Origin: Mucilaginibacter sp. UR6-11
GTDB taxonomy: Bacteria; Bacteroidota; Bacteroidia; Sphingobacteriales; Sphingobacteriaceae
Length of the DNA stretch: 64,000 nucleotides
Assembly (NCBI RefSeq): GCF_020880695.1
Contig: NZ_JAJIWO010000001.1
Span: 496,001-560,000, forward strand
Direction: 5' to 3'
Shown here: positions 53,420 to 62,922 of the stretch, piece after piece
Layout of the letters: the number at the start of each line of letters is the position of its first letter
Position numbering within the stretch: position 1 is the first letter of the stretch
Notes under the pieces: generated by a model
Told to the model about the DNA's origin: nothing
The model's input: the letters and a program-made list of their open reading frames with translations, nothing else
The model's database searches: none
Position numbers and translations under genes: made by a program

Positions 53420-54823
53420 ATGCTAAAAAAATTTGGGGCTTTAGCTATATGCATTTTACTTTATAGTTCTGTTTCCGGGCAAAAGTTTCAACGGAAATTT
53501 TCTCCGTCTGAAATGCGGCAGGACCTTGATACCCTGGTTAAATATTTAGAAGAAACACATCCTAAAATATATTACCGGTATCCAAAAGAGAAATTTTATA
53601 AAGACGTTCAAATAGCGAAAAACGGTTTTAGCAGAGACTTTGGCGACACAGAGTTTTACCTAATAGCAGAATCATTACTGGCCAAATTAGATGACGGGCA
53701 CACCGACTTTGATTTTATGTGGCAATATAATAGTCAAAATCCATTTGTCTTTCCTTATAATGTTAAACTGTCTGCTGCCAAGCCTTTTATTATTTGCAAT
53801 GGGCCTTATCAAACAATTACTGCACAACTACCGGCCAATGCCGAAATTATAAGCGTTAATGACATTCCTTCCTCAAAAATAGTGGATGATGTTATTAATT
53901 TAAACACCGGGGAAAACCGTTCATTCAGGGCTGATTTTGGGAGCGGTCGTTTTTATTTCTATCTGGAAGCACTTTACAAAGCCAACGGAAATTATAAGGT
54001 TAAATATAAAAGTAATGGTAAAGAAAAAACAGTATTAATCAAAGGAATCAGGAAAGAGGAACTCGATAAAAGGACTAAAGAAGTTCAGGCAAAAATCATC
54101 AAGACAAATTCCGCTCCAACAACCAATTATTCACTCAAAATTGTAGACGAAAACAAAACGGCAATAATTGATTTCAAAAGCTTTGACTGGAACGGCTACA
54201 AGGCGTTTGCTGATTCGGCTTTTACGGTGATCAAAAATAAGGGGGTAAAAAACCTGGTGATCAATCTGATGGATGATGGCGGAGGCGATTCAGATGTAGG
54301 TGATGATTTTTTTCAGTATATTCTTGACAAGCCCTTTCATCAATATGATAAGGTAGTGATTAAAAACAGCCGGTTTTTGAAGGAGCGCCTAAAAGCCCAT
54401 AGAAAGGATAAAACCCTGAGTAGCGCCGATAAAGCTTTATTAGCCAAACCGAATGGATTAATTGATACTGTTACTTATGGCGAGATCCCTATCAAAACAA
54501 ATCCGCTCAGATTTAATGGTAAAATTTATTTATTAGTCAACCTGCAAACTTATTCGTCAGCCGCGGATTTTGCTCAATGTTTTAAATACTATAAAAGGGG
54601 AACTGTTATTGGTGAAGAAACAGGCGGCCTTGTTAAAAGTTACGGTGACATTGTGTCCGTCTCGTTACCGCATACACAGCTGGATTTAACGATCTCCAGT
54701 TCGTTGTATTACGATGTCGGAGCAAAGGAAAATGATTGGAAAGGAGTGATTCCGGATGTGGTGGCACCATCATCAAAAGCTTTAAATAAGGCGCTCGATC
54801 TGATAAAAAATCAAAAAAAGTGA
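53420..54823 (+). CDS. Exported S41 family peptidase (C-terminal processing protease-like)
   Basis: A 467-residue protein with a signal peptide (MLKKFGALAICILLYSSVSG, Q). An N-terminal helical part (LVKYLEETHPKIYYRYPKEK) with DDGHTDF is followed by the S41 core: NLVINLMDDGGGDSDVGDDF, VNLQTYSSAADFAQCF (likely nucleophile Ser) and GEETGGLVKSYGDIVSVSLP. No clear PDZ domain is visible, though the stretch QTITAQLPANAEIISVNDIP may be a reduced one. It probably trims exported proteins or peptides in the periplasm. Transcribed alone, 256 bases from the divergent RND operon. Confidence 0.87.
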   Translation: MLKKFGALAICILLYSSVSGQKFQRKFSPSEMRQDLDTLVKYLEETHPKIYYRYPKEKFYKDVQIAKNGFSRDFGDTEFYLIAESLLAKLDDGHTDFDFMWQYNSQNPFVFPYNVKLSAAKPFIICNGPYQTITAQLPANAEIISVNDIPSSKIVDDVINLNTGENRSFRADFGSGRFYFYLEALYKANGNYKVKYKSNGKEKTVLIKGIRKEELDKRTKEVQAKIIKTNSAPTTNYSLKIVDENKTAIIDFKSFDWNGYKAFADSAFTVIKNKGVKNLVINLMDDGGGDSDVGDDFFQYILDKPFHQYDKVVIKNSRFLKERLKAHRKDKTLSSADKALLAKPNGLIDTVTYGEIPIKTNPLRFNGKIYLLVNLQTYSSAADFAQCFKYYKRGTVIGEETGGLVKSYGDIVSVSLPHTQLDLTISSSLYYDVGAKENDWKGVIPDVVAPSSKALNKALDLIKNQKK

Positions 54824-54850
54824 TGAATTTTTATTTTAAGCTAAATTCTG

Positions 54851-55510
54851 TCAGATAGTTATACCTTCACCAATTTTGTAAATATTATGGAACTTTATAC
54901 CCTCTTTTTCAAAGTGCTTTGTATAGGCTTCATAGCGCTGCTTTATAAAAAACTCTTTGGCATAGCCGTCATGCACGGGCAGTATTTGCTTAGGCTGCAG
55001 TTTATCGGCAAAACCGGTTATACGAAGCTCATTGGCAAAAGGCGCCATTGTTACCATAATTAGCAGCTCGACGCCCTGATATTGCAGCAACGCGTCTTCC
55101 ATTGAATCAACCGGGTGAAGTATTTTATCGTTAATTAAAAACCCGGTCATCTGCGGTAGCGGATTGTCTAAAATCAACTCGTGGACCACCGGCAGGGCCT
55201 TCAATTTAAACGGGCCAACCTGGTGCTCGCCATCATACCAAACGGTATGGGCTACCCCACTTTTTTGCAACACCTCGCCTACCTGTGCATTGGTATAAAT
55301 AACCGCGCCGCTTAGCTCAACGATTTTTTTTAAATTTTCAACATCCAGGTGGTCGGGATGAATATGGGTAATGATAATGCTGTTCACCTCACTAAACATT
55401 TCGGGCGACACCTCTCCTTCGGCAAAAGTAAACTTACCCGGATCAAATAGCAGTTTGTAGCCATCAAGCTCAAACACTAAACAGGAGTGCAGGTATTTTG
55501 AGATTTTCAT
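54851..55510 (-). CDS. MBL-fold metallo-hydrolase (UlaG-like)
   Basis: A 219-residue protein. Metal ligands appear in order: IIITHIHPDHLDVENL (H-x-H-x-D-H), a later His in LPVVHELIL, Asp in ILHPVDSMED and His in ILPVHDGYAKEF. The start MKISKYLHSCLVFELDGYKL and the length suit the UlaG-like or NAPE-PLD-like branch. Substrate unknown. Upstream of it a 122-base gap without features separates it from the HAD gene in the same direction, so the two may share a transcript. Confidence 0.88.
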   Translation of the reverse strand: MKISKYLHSCLVFELDGYKLLFDPGKFTFAEGEVSPEMFSEVNSIIITHIHPDHLDVENLKKIVELSGAVIYTNAQVGEVLQKSGVAHTVWYDGEHQVGPFKLKALPVVHELILDNPLPQMTGFLINDKILHPVDSMEDALLQYQGVELLIMVTMAPFANELRITGFADKLQPKQILPVHDGYAKEFFIKQRYEAYTKHFEKEGIKFHNIYKIGEGITI

Positions 55511-55632
55511 AATACCAAGATAACGATATGTTTTTGGAAAAGTTTGCGGTTATGCAGCCGACCCTGTGTTTCGCCCAACCAATAATGTATACCCTCTATC
55601 CGGCAATGAACAGCGGATTGGCAGCCGTCTAA

Positions 55633-56277
55633 TTATAATATCTCTGCCAAATCGCCAAGCCGTGAAGCGGTAGCTACCTGATCTTCATTAACTACACCAA
55701 AACCATAGTCGACAAATATAAACGGTACACCGGCTTTGGTGGCGGCCTGGTAATCGCCCATGGTATCGCCTACATAAACAGGGGCTTTAAGGTTGTGATC
55801 AACGATAATGTCGGTAATATTCTCGGCTTTAGGCTGGTTTTTTGTACCATAGCATTGGTGACCCATAAAGTAATGTTCAAACCCGCTAATTTTAAAGAAC
55901 ACTTCTATATAGCCGCTTTGGCAGTTGCTTACTATAAATAATTTATACCTGGCAGACAGGTATTGAAGCGCTTTCTCCAGGTCGGGATAAAGTTCACCTC
56001 CTTTTTCGTACAATATTTCCAGTTCATATTTCCCCGCCAGTGCTTTAAACTCTTCGCGTTGCGCTTCATCCAGGTAAGGCAGCAGCGTTTCAAAAATAGC
56101 TTTGTAGGTCATCCCTGTTATAGAATGGATCATGGGTTGGGTAAAATCCTCTTTGATATAGTCAACCTGCTCTTTAGCTGCCTGCCAGGCCAGCACCACG
56201 TTTGCAGAGCTATCCCAAAGTGTGCCGTCAAGATCAAAAATTATGCTGTCGTATTTGTTTTTTAGTATCCTATCCAT
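55633..56277 (-). CDS. HAD-family hydrolase (phosphoglycolate phosphatase-like)
   Basis: A 214-residue protein from ATG 56277 (MDRILKNKYDSIIFDLDGTL); the frame extends to 56322 but a -7 element lies in that extension. HAD motif I is IIFDLDGTLWDSS, motif II KLFIVSNCQSGY, motif III KNQPKAENI and motif IV YVGDTMGDYQAA. A helical cap between motif I and II makes it subfamily IA. It would release phosphate from a small phosphorylated metabolite. It is divergent to the two-component system. Confidence 0.9.
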   Translation of the reverse strand: MDRILKNKYDSIIFDLDGTLWDSSANVVLAWQAAKEQVDYIKEDFTQPMIHSITGMTYKAIFETLLPYLDEAQREEFKALAGKYELEILYEKGGELYPDLEKALQYLSARYKLFIVSNCQSGYIEVFFKISGFEHYFMGHQCYGTKNQPKAENITDIIVDHNLKAPVYVGDTMGDYQAATKAGVPFIFVDYGFGVVNEDQVATASRLGDLAEIL

Positions 56278-56284
56278 CGAACCG

Positions 56285-56292
56285 CAAAAATA
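56285..56292 (-). promoter_or_regulatory. -7 promoter element (TATTTTTG) for the HAD gene
   Basis: Exact TAnnTTTG on the minus strand, ending seven bases before ATG 56277; the transcript should be almost leaderless. Confidence 0.5.
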
Positions 56293-56385
56293 AGATTTAT
56301 TTTTACAGCGATGGCCCGGCAAGGTTATCTATTCTTCAGTTTTTACTCAAATTCAATTGCTACATTTATAAAAAAAACTCTCTTT

Positions 56386-57057
56386 TTGAAACTACTCATT
56401 ATAGAAGACGAACAAGGCCTGAGGGAAAGTATTGAAAAATATTTTACAGAGGCCGGCGTGCTTTGCGAGAGTTGCGGCACCCTGGCTGCGGCTATCGGCA
56501 AAATATCCTTATATCAATATGATTGTGTTTTATTGGATATCGGATTGCCTGACGGAGAAGGGTTTGCCCTATTGGAATATTTACAGGCTAACGAAAAGAG
56601 CGAAGGTGTATTGATCATTTCGGCAAAAAACTCGTTAGACAACAAGATAAAAGGACTGAACCTGGGCGCCGACGATTATCTGACCAAGCCCTTTCACCTG
56701 TCAGAACTAAAGGCGCGGATAGACGCTATTTACCGGCGAAGGGCATTTAACTCCAGCAATGTATTGAATTATGATTTGATAAATATTGATTTGCTTGCCC
56801 GCGAGGTTAAGGTAAACGATATTACAATTATCCTTACCCGCAAAGAGTACGATATGTTGTTATACTTCATCGCCAATAAGGGTAAGGTAATATCAAAAAA
56901 TGCTATTGCCGAGCATTTGTGGGGTGAGGAAATAGACCTGGTTGATAGCTTTGACTTTATCTATACCCACATAAAAAATATCCGCAAAAAATTAATGGAG
57001 GCTGCACATAAAGACTATATTAAAGCTATATACGGTGTAGGCTATAAACTTTTATAA
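56386..57057 (+). CDS. OmpR-family response regulator
   Basis: A 223-residue protein starting at TTG 56386 (read MKLLIIEDEQGLRES); the longer frame from 56311 adds residues foreign to the family. The receiver domain has the acidic pair in IIEDE, the phospho-acceptor Asp51 in CVLLDIGLPDG, Ser/Thr in VLIISAKNS and Lys in DYLTKPFHLSEL. A winged-helix DNA-binding domain covers residues ~130-222 (TRKEYDMLLYFIANKGKV, LWGEEIDLV, DFIYTHIKNIRKKL, YGVGYKLL). It is coupled with the histidine kinase five bases downstream. Targets unknown. Confidence 0.94.
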   Translation: MKLLIIEDEQGLRESIEKYFTEAGVLCESCGTLAAAIGKISLYQYDCVLLDIGLPDGEGFALLEYLQANEKSEGVLIISAKNSLDNKIKGLNLGADDYLTKPFHLSELKARIDAIYRRRAFNSSNVLNYDLINIDLLAREVKVNDITIILTRKEYDMLLYFIANKGKVISKNAIAEHLWGEEIDLVDSFDFIYTHIKNIRKKLMEAAHKDYIKAIYGVGYKLL

Positions 57058-57062
57058 TAATA

Positions 57063-58310
57063 ATGAAGTTAGCAGCTCAATACAACAAGGCTACCTTAAT
57101 AATAACTCTTATTGTATTATGCAGCACCGCTTTTGTTTACTATGGCGCTATAAACTACATAGTTAACAAGCAGCTTGATCATGACCTTACCGAAGAGGTT
57201 GAGGAAATAGCAGATTATATCAAACTTAACCAGCACCTGCCTGCCGAGCTTGATTTTGAGGGCGACCAGACTTCCTTTATTAAAACGGATCAAAAAATAG
57301 CCGGCATGATTTTTTATGATATGCCTTATCATAAAAACCACGGCAATAAAACTGAATCCGGCAGGGCGGTTAAAACCATAGTCACTCTAAAAGGTGTTAA
57401 TTATGTTGCAATCGTAGCGCAATCAAAGGAAGCATCCGAAAACCTGACCCAACTGATTATTTGCATAACGGTCTTACTTACCGCGGTACTATTGCTGATA
57501 CTGGCTTTAACCAACCGGTACATTTTTGGCGGTTTATGGAAGCCGTTTTACCATGTTTTAGCGCAATTGAAAGCTTTTAATGTTGCGGATAGCGACGCCA
57601 TCAGTCCAAATACCACCAATATTGATGAATTTAAAGAATTAAATGATGCGGTTACCGCCATGTCAGCCCGGGTTAAAACTGATTACGAAAATCTTAAAAC
57701 TTTTACCGAGAATGCCTCGCACGAAATGCTTACACCGATTGCTGTAATTACCTCAAAATTAGATACGTTAATACAGGATGAGAAGTTAAAGGCCGAGCAG
57801 TTTGCCCAGATCAATGATATATACGCTGCTACCAATAAGTTGTCGCGGTTAAACCAATCGTTGTTATTACTGGTTAAAATTGAAAATGACCTGATCAATG
57901 ATACGGCTGATTTTAATTTAAAAAACATCATCCTTGAAAAAGAACACCAGCTACAGGAACTGGCGCAAAACAAGGGCATAGAATTGATCCACATACTTGA
58001 AGACAAGGAAATTACAGCCAATAAATACCTGATTGAGATACTGATCAATAACCTTTTTAACAATGCGATAAAGCATAGCGAAGCTAACGGCAAATTATAT
58101 ATCAGGCTGACAACACGCGAGCTGATTTTTCAAAATACCGGCGAGAGCGCGCTTAACGGAGACGAGATTTTTGAACGGTTTAAAAAAGGCCATAATTCTG
58201 ACGGCACCGGGCTGGGGTTAACCATTGCAAAAAATATCTGCAATCAGCATGGCTACCATTTAAGCTATCATTTTAAAGCCCCGTATCATACTTTCAAAAT
58301 AACCTTTTAA
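57063..58310 (+). CDS. Sensor histidine kinase
   Basis: A 415-residue membrane kinase. Helices at about 12-32 and 140-160 border a ~105-residue periplasmic sensor (ELDFEGDQTSFIKTDQKIAG). After a linker come the HisKA box (ENASHEMLTPIAVITSKLDT, phospho-acceptor His) and HATPase_c with N box LINNLFNNAIKHSEANG and G box GTGLGLTIAKNICNQHG. The phosphorelay H-box has SHEMLTP in place of the common SHELRTP. It partners the OmpR-type regulator just upstream. Its stop is six bases from the converging GT39 gene. Signal unknown. Confidence 0.94.
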   Translation: MKLAAQYNKATLIITLIVLCSTAFVYYGAINYIVNKQLDHDLTEEVEEIADYIKLNQHLPAELDFEGDQTSFIKTDQKIAGMIFYDMPYHKNHGNKTESGRAVKTIVTLKGVNYVAIVAQSKEASENLTQLIICITVLLTAVLLLILALTNRYIFGGLWKPFYHVLAQLKAFNVADSDAISPNTTNIDEFKELNDAVTAMSARVKTDYENLKTFTENASHEMLTPIAVITSKLDTLIQDEKLKAEQFAQINDIYAATNKLSRLNQSLLLLVKIENDLINDTADFNLKNIILEKEHQLQELAQNKGIELIHILEDKEITANKYLIEILINNLFNNAIKHSEANGKLYIRLTTRELIFQNTGESALNGDEIFERFKKGHNSDGTGLGLTIAKNICNQHGYHLSYHFKAPYHTFKITF

Positions 58311-58316
58311 AGCTAA

Positions 58317-59990
58317 TTATTGGCGGTTAACTATTACAACCTGCATTTCTGTGAGTTCATTGGCGCGGGTAGTTTTATTTAAAAACTTAGGCTTAAGCCG
58401 GCTGATCCAATAGCGTTGAAAGGTTTTAAGCGGTTTAATACGCCACCCCTGCGCCGCAAGAGACTTAATCTTATCCGCGGTAGCATACAGCATAAAAGGC
58501 TTTACCGGATAGCTCCCGGCCCTGTCATCAGTAATCGTTAAAATTGGCGCGCTGATATAAAAGTTCATGGCTGATACATACGCATCATCTAATTGTACTA
58601 CCGGCAGTTTTTGCGGGTTATTTTCATTGATCCACCTGGCGGCTTCGCTGGCTGCCTGGTATTTCAGTAACGAGGTGTAGAACACCGTATTGAGGTAGAT
58701 ATTAATAAAGAACGAGGCCAGCAACGTGCTTAAAACTATTTTTGATATCGTATTTGATGTGATATATCCTGGCAAAAAGATCAGGCCAATAAGTACCAGC
58801 AGCAAACAAATGCCTATAGGTAGGGTAAAGGTTTCCGGCTGATAAAAATAGTGTAACACACCGATAACAACCAATAACAGTATAATGATCAGGGTTTGTG
58901 TTATCCGTATAGCTCTTATACTCTTTAACGCCTTAACATTGTACAAATATTGCGCAGTTATAATGGCGAAAAACGGATAAACAATATTTAGGTAATGCGG
59001 CAACTGGAACTTTGAAGCAGAGAACAACAGAAATGTTAACAAGGATCCGCAGATACAATACCATTCTGTAGCCTGTACCCGCCTGCTGCCCTTTTTAATC
59101 AACTGATATATCGCCGTAAACAATAAAAGCGACCAGGGTAAAAAAGCCCAGAGTGTTGTATGCAAAAAAAAGGTCGGGTCGCCATTGCCTTTAATAGGGC
59201 CGGTATTGAAAAAGCGCCCAAACTGGCTATCCCAGAAAAAGAAACGGATACCTGATACCTGGTGTTTGTCAAATATTAACTTCTCGGGATGCTGATCAAA
59301 CTGCTGATTAAGACAGTACAGCTCGGGCAGGATAAAAATAAGCACTAAAACAACAGCTATCAGCCACCGGATATTGAGCAGCTGTTTCCATTGCCGGGTT
59401 ATGATAAAATGCCCTGCAATAGCGCCCCCGACCGGAATTACAGCAAACATGCCTTTAGTCATGATAGCGCACGCGGTAAACAGGCATCCCCATACTAATT
59501 GCCAATAGCTATTTGCGGTATGGGCCTTATAAAAATGATATACCGAAGCAATGATCAAACCTGTTAAATATGGCTCGGCACGCACATCATTATTGGATAG
59601 GATGATGTGTTGCGCAGTGAGTAAGATCAACGTGGCCCAAAGCCCTATTTGTTTATTGTACAGGGCCTTACCAAACAGGTAAGTGTACAATGCGCCTATC
59701 AGCAAAAAAAGTATGCCGGGCAGCTTATAGGCCCAGGTGGTAATACCAAATAATTTAAAAGATAAAGCGGCGATCCAAAACGGAAAATGGGGTTTATCCA
59801 GCCAATCTTTACCGTAAGCAAATAACTCAACAAAATTGTTACGTTGCGCCATGGTTTTGGAAATGGAGGCATATAGCGTACCATCCGGACCGGTTATGGG
59901 GACGAATAGCCCGCTAAAATTAACCAGAATGGCTATACCGATAAAAAGGTAAAGCCATTTCGCCGTAATTGCGGGGTTATGTTTATCCAT
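58317..59990 (-). CDS. Membrane glycosyltransferase family 39 (ArnT/PMT-like)
   Basis: About 557 residues from ATG 59990 (MDKHNPAITAKWLYLFIGIA); the frame continues to 60086 but a longer start would nearly touch the divergent gene and covers a palindrome. Roughly twelve hydrophobic segments. The first periplasmic loop carries VPITGPDGTLYASISKTM and KDWLDKPHFPFWIAALSFKL, matching the catalytic D-E/D and K-P-P-type signature of GT39 ArnT-like enzymes (Asp and KPHF). It transfers a sugar from polyprenyl phosphate to lipid A, a protein or another envelope acceptor. Acceptor unknown; modification of lipid A is one option. Confidence 0.88.
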   Translation of the reverse strand: MDKHNPAITAKWLYLFIGIAILVNFSGLFVPITGPDGTLYASISKTMAQRNNFVELFAYGKDWLDKPHFPFWIAALSFKLFGITTWAYKLPGILFLLIGALYTYLFGKALYNKQIGLWATLILLTAQHIILSNNDVRAEPYLTGLIIASVYHFYKAHTANSYWQLVWGCLFTACAIMTKGMFAVIPVGGAIAGHFIITRQWKQLLNIRWLIAVVLVLIFILPELYCLNQQFDQHPEKLIFDKHQVSGIRFFFWDSQFGRFFNTGPIKGNGDPTFFLHTTLWAFLPWSLLLFTAIYQLIKKGSRRVQATEWYCICGSLLTFLLFSASKFQLPHYLNIVYPFFAIITAQYLYNVKALKSIRAIRITQTLIIILLLVVIGVLHYFYQPETFTLPIGICLLLVLIGLIFLPGYITSNTISKIVLSTLLASFFINIYLNTVFYTSLLKYQAASEAARWINENNPQKLPVVQLDDAYVSAMNFYISAPILTITDDRAGSYPVKPFMLYATADKIKSLAAQGWRIKPLKTFQRYWISRLKPKFLNKTTRANELTEMQVVIVNRQ

Positions 59991-60072
59991 ATGCTTGTAA
60001 AGGTAAGCAGAGTTTGATATTGCCTGATCAAGATTTTTTATATTAAATTTATGCAGCCAATAAAACTCGACC

Positions 60073-60087
60073 ATTGGCGCCGCCAAT
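60073..60087. promoter_or_regulatory. Palindrome ATTGGCG-C-CGCCAAT between GT39 and esterase genes
   Basis: Perfect 7-bp inverted repeat with one central base, 9 bases before the esterase ATG and 83 bases before the preferred GT39 start. GC-rich against an A/T-rich surround, so it stands out as a possible operator for the divergent pair. Confidence 0.4.
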
Positions 60088-60095
60088 TATAACCC

Positions 60096-60962
60096 ATGAT
60101 GAAAAAATTACTTATCGCAACAATTGTGCTATTGATAAGCCCGATCTTAGTATTGGCACAAACCGGGAAGGTGTTTGATAACCTGTCATTACCCAGTAAA
60201 ATATTAAAGAGCGACCGTAAATTTGCCATTTATCTGCCGCCTGATTATGAAGCCTCAAACCGCAGGTATCCGGTGTTGTATCTGCTGCACGGATCAGGCG
60301 ATGACCAAACAGGCTGGGTACAATTTGGTGAAGTATTAAATATAACTGATAAGGCTATTGCCGACGGCACAGCGACACCCATGATTATTGTAATGCCCGA
60401 TGCCAATACCGGCCGCAAAGGCTATTTTAATGATATCAAAGGCGATTGGAACTACGAGGATTTCTTTTTCAAAGAGTTAATACCCTATATTGAGAAGACT
60501 TATCGCGTTAAGACAGAAAAGCGCTCGCGCGCGGTTGCCGGTTTATCTATGGGTGGCGGCGGTACTTTTATGTACGCATTACATCATCCCGAAATGTTTT
60601 CGTCAGCCTGCCCGTTAAGTGCTTCGGTTGGCCCTTTGACTTTAGACGATGCCCGAAAAATCGTTGCACGGACCTTACCAAATGCAGCCGATTCTGTAGC
60701 AACTAATTATTTTAACCGCTATAGCGCAATTGCCCTGGTAAATAATATGCCCGAAGCTCAGAAAAAAGCGGTACGCTGGTATATTGATGATGGTGACGAT
60801 GACTTTTTATATGAGGGCAATGCCCTGGTTCACATCGCTATGCGTAAAAACGAAATTCCGCATGAGTTCAGGATACGGGATGGCGGGCATACCTGGACCT
60901 ACTGGCGCGCCTCGCTGCCGAAGGTACTGGAATTTGTGTCAGATGCCTTCCATCAGTTTTAA
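60096..60962 (+). CDS. Exported alpha/beta-hydrolase esterase (esterase D/feruloyl esterase-like)
   Basis: A 288-residue protein with signal peptide (MMKKLLIATIVLLISPILVL, AQ); start may be the second ATG at 60099. Esterase D-type features: RYPVLYLLHGSGDDQTGW (oxyanion side), nucleophile Ser in VAGLSMGGGGTFMYALHHP, Asp near WYIDDGDDDFLYEG and His in IRDGGHTWTYWRASL. It probably removes acyl groups from polysaccharide or small esters in the periplasm; carbohydrate esterase activity would suit the sugar-rich surroundings. Substrate unproven. Confidence 0.9.
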   Translation: MMKKLLIATIVLLISPILVLAQTGKVFDNLSLPSKILKSDRKFAIYLPPDYEASNRRYPVLYLLHGSGDDQTGWVQFGEVLNITDKAIADGTATPMIIVMPDANTGRKGYFNDIKGDWNYEDFFFKELIPYIEKTYRVKTEKRSRAVAGLSMGGGGTFMYALHHPEMFSSACPLSASVGPLTLDDARKIVARTLPNAADSVATNYFNRYSAIALVNNMPEAQKKAVRWYIDDGDDDFLYEGNALVHIAMRKNEIPHEFRIRDGGHTWTYWRASLPKVLEFVSDAFHQF

Positions 60963-60970
60963 GTGATGAT

Positions 60971-61001
60971 GTCATACAGGGCGGCAACCGCCCTGTATGA
61001 C
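60971..61001. terminator. Perfect 14-bp hairpin between converging esterase and ABC genes
   Basis: GTCATACAGGGCGG / CCGCCCTGTATGAC, loop CAA, reaching into the stop codon of the ABC exporter gene. No T run follows, so it is a probable bidirectional terminator of the T-poor kind. Confidence 0.65.
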
Positions 61002-62836
61002 TAGCGGTAGCCCATTGCCTGCAGATCAAACAATTCAGCATAAATGCCGCCTTTGATCAGCAATTCTTCATGGCTGCCTATTTCTTTCAGTTCACCTTTT
61101 TCTAGTACCAATATCCGGTCGGCCATGCGGACGGTGCTAAAGCGGTGCGATATCAGGATGGCTGACTTCCCTTTGGTCAGATCCGCGAAGCGCTGAAATA
61201 CTTCATATTCCGCCCGGGCATCAAGCGCCGACGTTGGCTCATCTAATATTAATAGTTGCGCATCGCGCATGTAGGCCCGGGCCAAAGCAACCTTTTGCCA
61301 TTCGCCGCCCGACAGTTCAACACCGTCGGCAAAGCGTTTGCCTAACTGCTGATCATAAGAGCCGGGTAATTTAGCTGCCAGGGCATCAGCTAAACTTTGT
61401 TTGGCTGATTTTTCTATTAAGTCGCGGTTATTAATCTGGTTGATGTTCCCCACGGCGATATTCTGCGCGAAAGTCATTTGGTAGCGCAGGTAATCCTGGA
61501 AGATGATGCCTACATTTAACCGGAGATCAGCCAGATCATATTCGCGCAGGTCTGCGCCGTCCAGCAAGATCCTGCCCTCGGTTGGGTCATAAAGGCGCGA
61601 CAGCAATTTAACCAGTGTTGTTTTTCCGGCGCCGTTCTCGCCTACCAGTGCCAGCTTTTCGCCCGGGTATAGCGTAAAACTTAAATGCCGGTTTGCCCAC
61701 CGGTCGGAATTAACATACCTGAAGCCGACATCTTCAAAAACAAAACCCTGTTGTATCATCTTCGGGAACGGCAACGGGTTTGCAGCAGGTTTTATTTTAG
61801 GCACAATATCAAAAAAGTCGAAAAAATCGCGCAGGTAAATAGCGCCCTGTGATACGGCGGTGAACCGAGTTAAAATCGCCTCCAATAATGTCCGCAGCTG
61901 GCGGAATGATCCCGCCAGGAAAGCCAGCTCGCCAATGGTTACCTTACCGTCAACGGCACGGATGATAATAAAAACATAAGCCGCGTAATACCCCACACTT
62001 CCCAGCATAGCAAAGAACGTCCCCCATAATGAGCGCTGGATGGACAGCCGTTTGCTGTCTTTATAAAAATTACCTGACAGTTGTTTAAAGCGGTCAATGA
62101 TAAAGCCCGACAGGTCAAAAATCTTGATCTCCTTAGCGGTATCGTCACTGGCGCCCAAATAACGCACGTAGTCAAGCTCACGCCGCTCGGGTGTTTGGCC
62201 GCGGGTGAGCAGGTAATTACGGTCGTTAAAATAAGATTCGCCTAAAAATGCCGGGATAATGGCAAACAGCAGCATCACGATGAGCCAGGGATTAAACGCC
62301 ATTAAACCGGCGGCTAAAAAAGCCATGGTAATGATATCCTGTAGCTGGCTCATGATCTGCGACAGCAGGATGGTACGGCCGGTAGTTTGCTGGCGGGCGC
62401 GTTCAAGCTTGTCATAAAAAACGGCATCTTCAAACTGGTCGAGGTCAAGCGTGGCGGCATGGCTCATGATTCTTACCGAGGTATGATTGCTAAACAGATC
62501 ACCCAGCAAACTATCCATTAAGGTAATGGCGCGGCTAAGTCCGTCGGTAAGTATGGCCAGCACAAATTCAAATCCAACCAGCTGCCATAAATGATAAGTG
62601 CCTGCATTATGATCGTGGCTTAAAGCTATGACATTATCAATGATCAGCTTGCCCACATACAGCAACGCCACCGGCATAGCCGACCGGATAATGCGCAGTA
62701 TAAAATTTACCACCGTCATCAGCGGGCTGGTTTCAAAAACCAGCTTGAAAAACGCCGGCAAATTGCGGAGTGCCTGCAGGCGCTCCTTAAATGTTAATGA
62801 TTGTGTAGTTGTGCTTTTTGGCGGCTTGTTACTCAA
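61001..62836 (-). CDS. ABC exporter (fused permease and ATPase)
   Basis: A 611-residue half-transporter. A membrane domain of about six helices (~40-330) is followed by the ATPase with Walker A LALVGENGAGKTTLVKLLSR, signature GVELSGGEWQKVALARAYMR, Walker B AQLLILDEPTSALDA and the H-loop ILISHRFSTV. It works as a homodimer in the inner membrane. Start is TTG (MSNKPPKSTTTQSLTFKERL) preceded by GGGAGA seven bases upstream, an SD-like sequence; a short out-of-frame ATG frame runs into it. Cargo unknown (lipid, peptide or drug). Confidence 0.93.
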   Translation of the reverse strand: MSNKPPKSTTTQSLTFKERLQALRNLPAFFKLVFETSPLMTVVNFILRIIRSAMPVALLYVGKLIIDNVIALSHDHNAGTYHLWQLVGFEFVLAILTDGLSRAITLMDSLLGDLFSNHTSVRIMSHAATLDLDQFEDAVFYDKLERARQQTTGRTILLSQIMSQLQDIITMAFLAAGLMAFNPWLIVMLLFAIIPAFLGESYFNDRNYLLTRGQTPERRELDYVRYLGASDDTAKEIKIFDLSGFIIDRFKQLSGNFYKDSKRLSIQRSLWGTFFAMLGSVGYYAAYVFIIIRAVDGKVTIGELAFLAGSFRQLRTLLEAILTRFTAVSQGAIYLRDFFDFFDIVPKIKPAANPLPFPKMIQQGFVFEDVGFRYVNSDRWANRHLSFTLYPGEKLALVGENGAGKTTLVKLLSRLYDPTEGRILLDGADLREYDLADLRLNVGIIFQDYLRYQMTFAQNIAVGNINQINNRDLIEKSAKQSLADALAAKLPGSYDQQLGKRFADGVELSGGEWQKVALARAYMRDAQLLILDEPTSALDARAEYEVFQRFADLTKGKSAILISHRFSTVRMADRILVLEKGELKEIGSHEELLIKGGIYAELFDLQAMGYR

Positions 62837-62922
62837 AACTTATCTCCCTGCTCCATAAAAATAAGAATTGGCCGGCATATTAACTCAACAAACAAATTTT
62901 ATGACACATCAGCGATACACGC

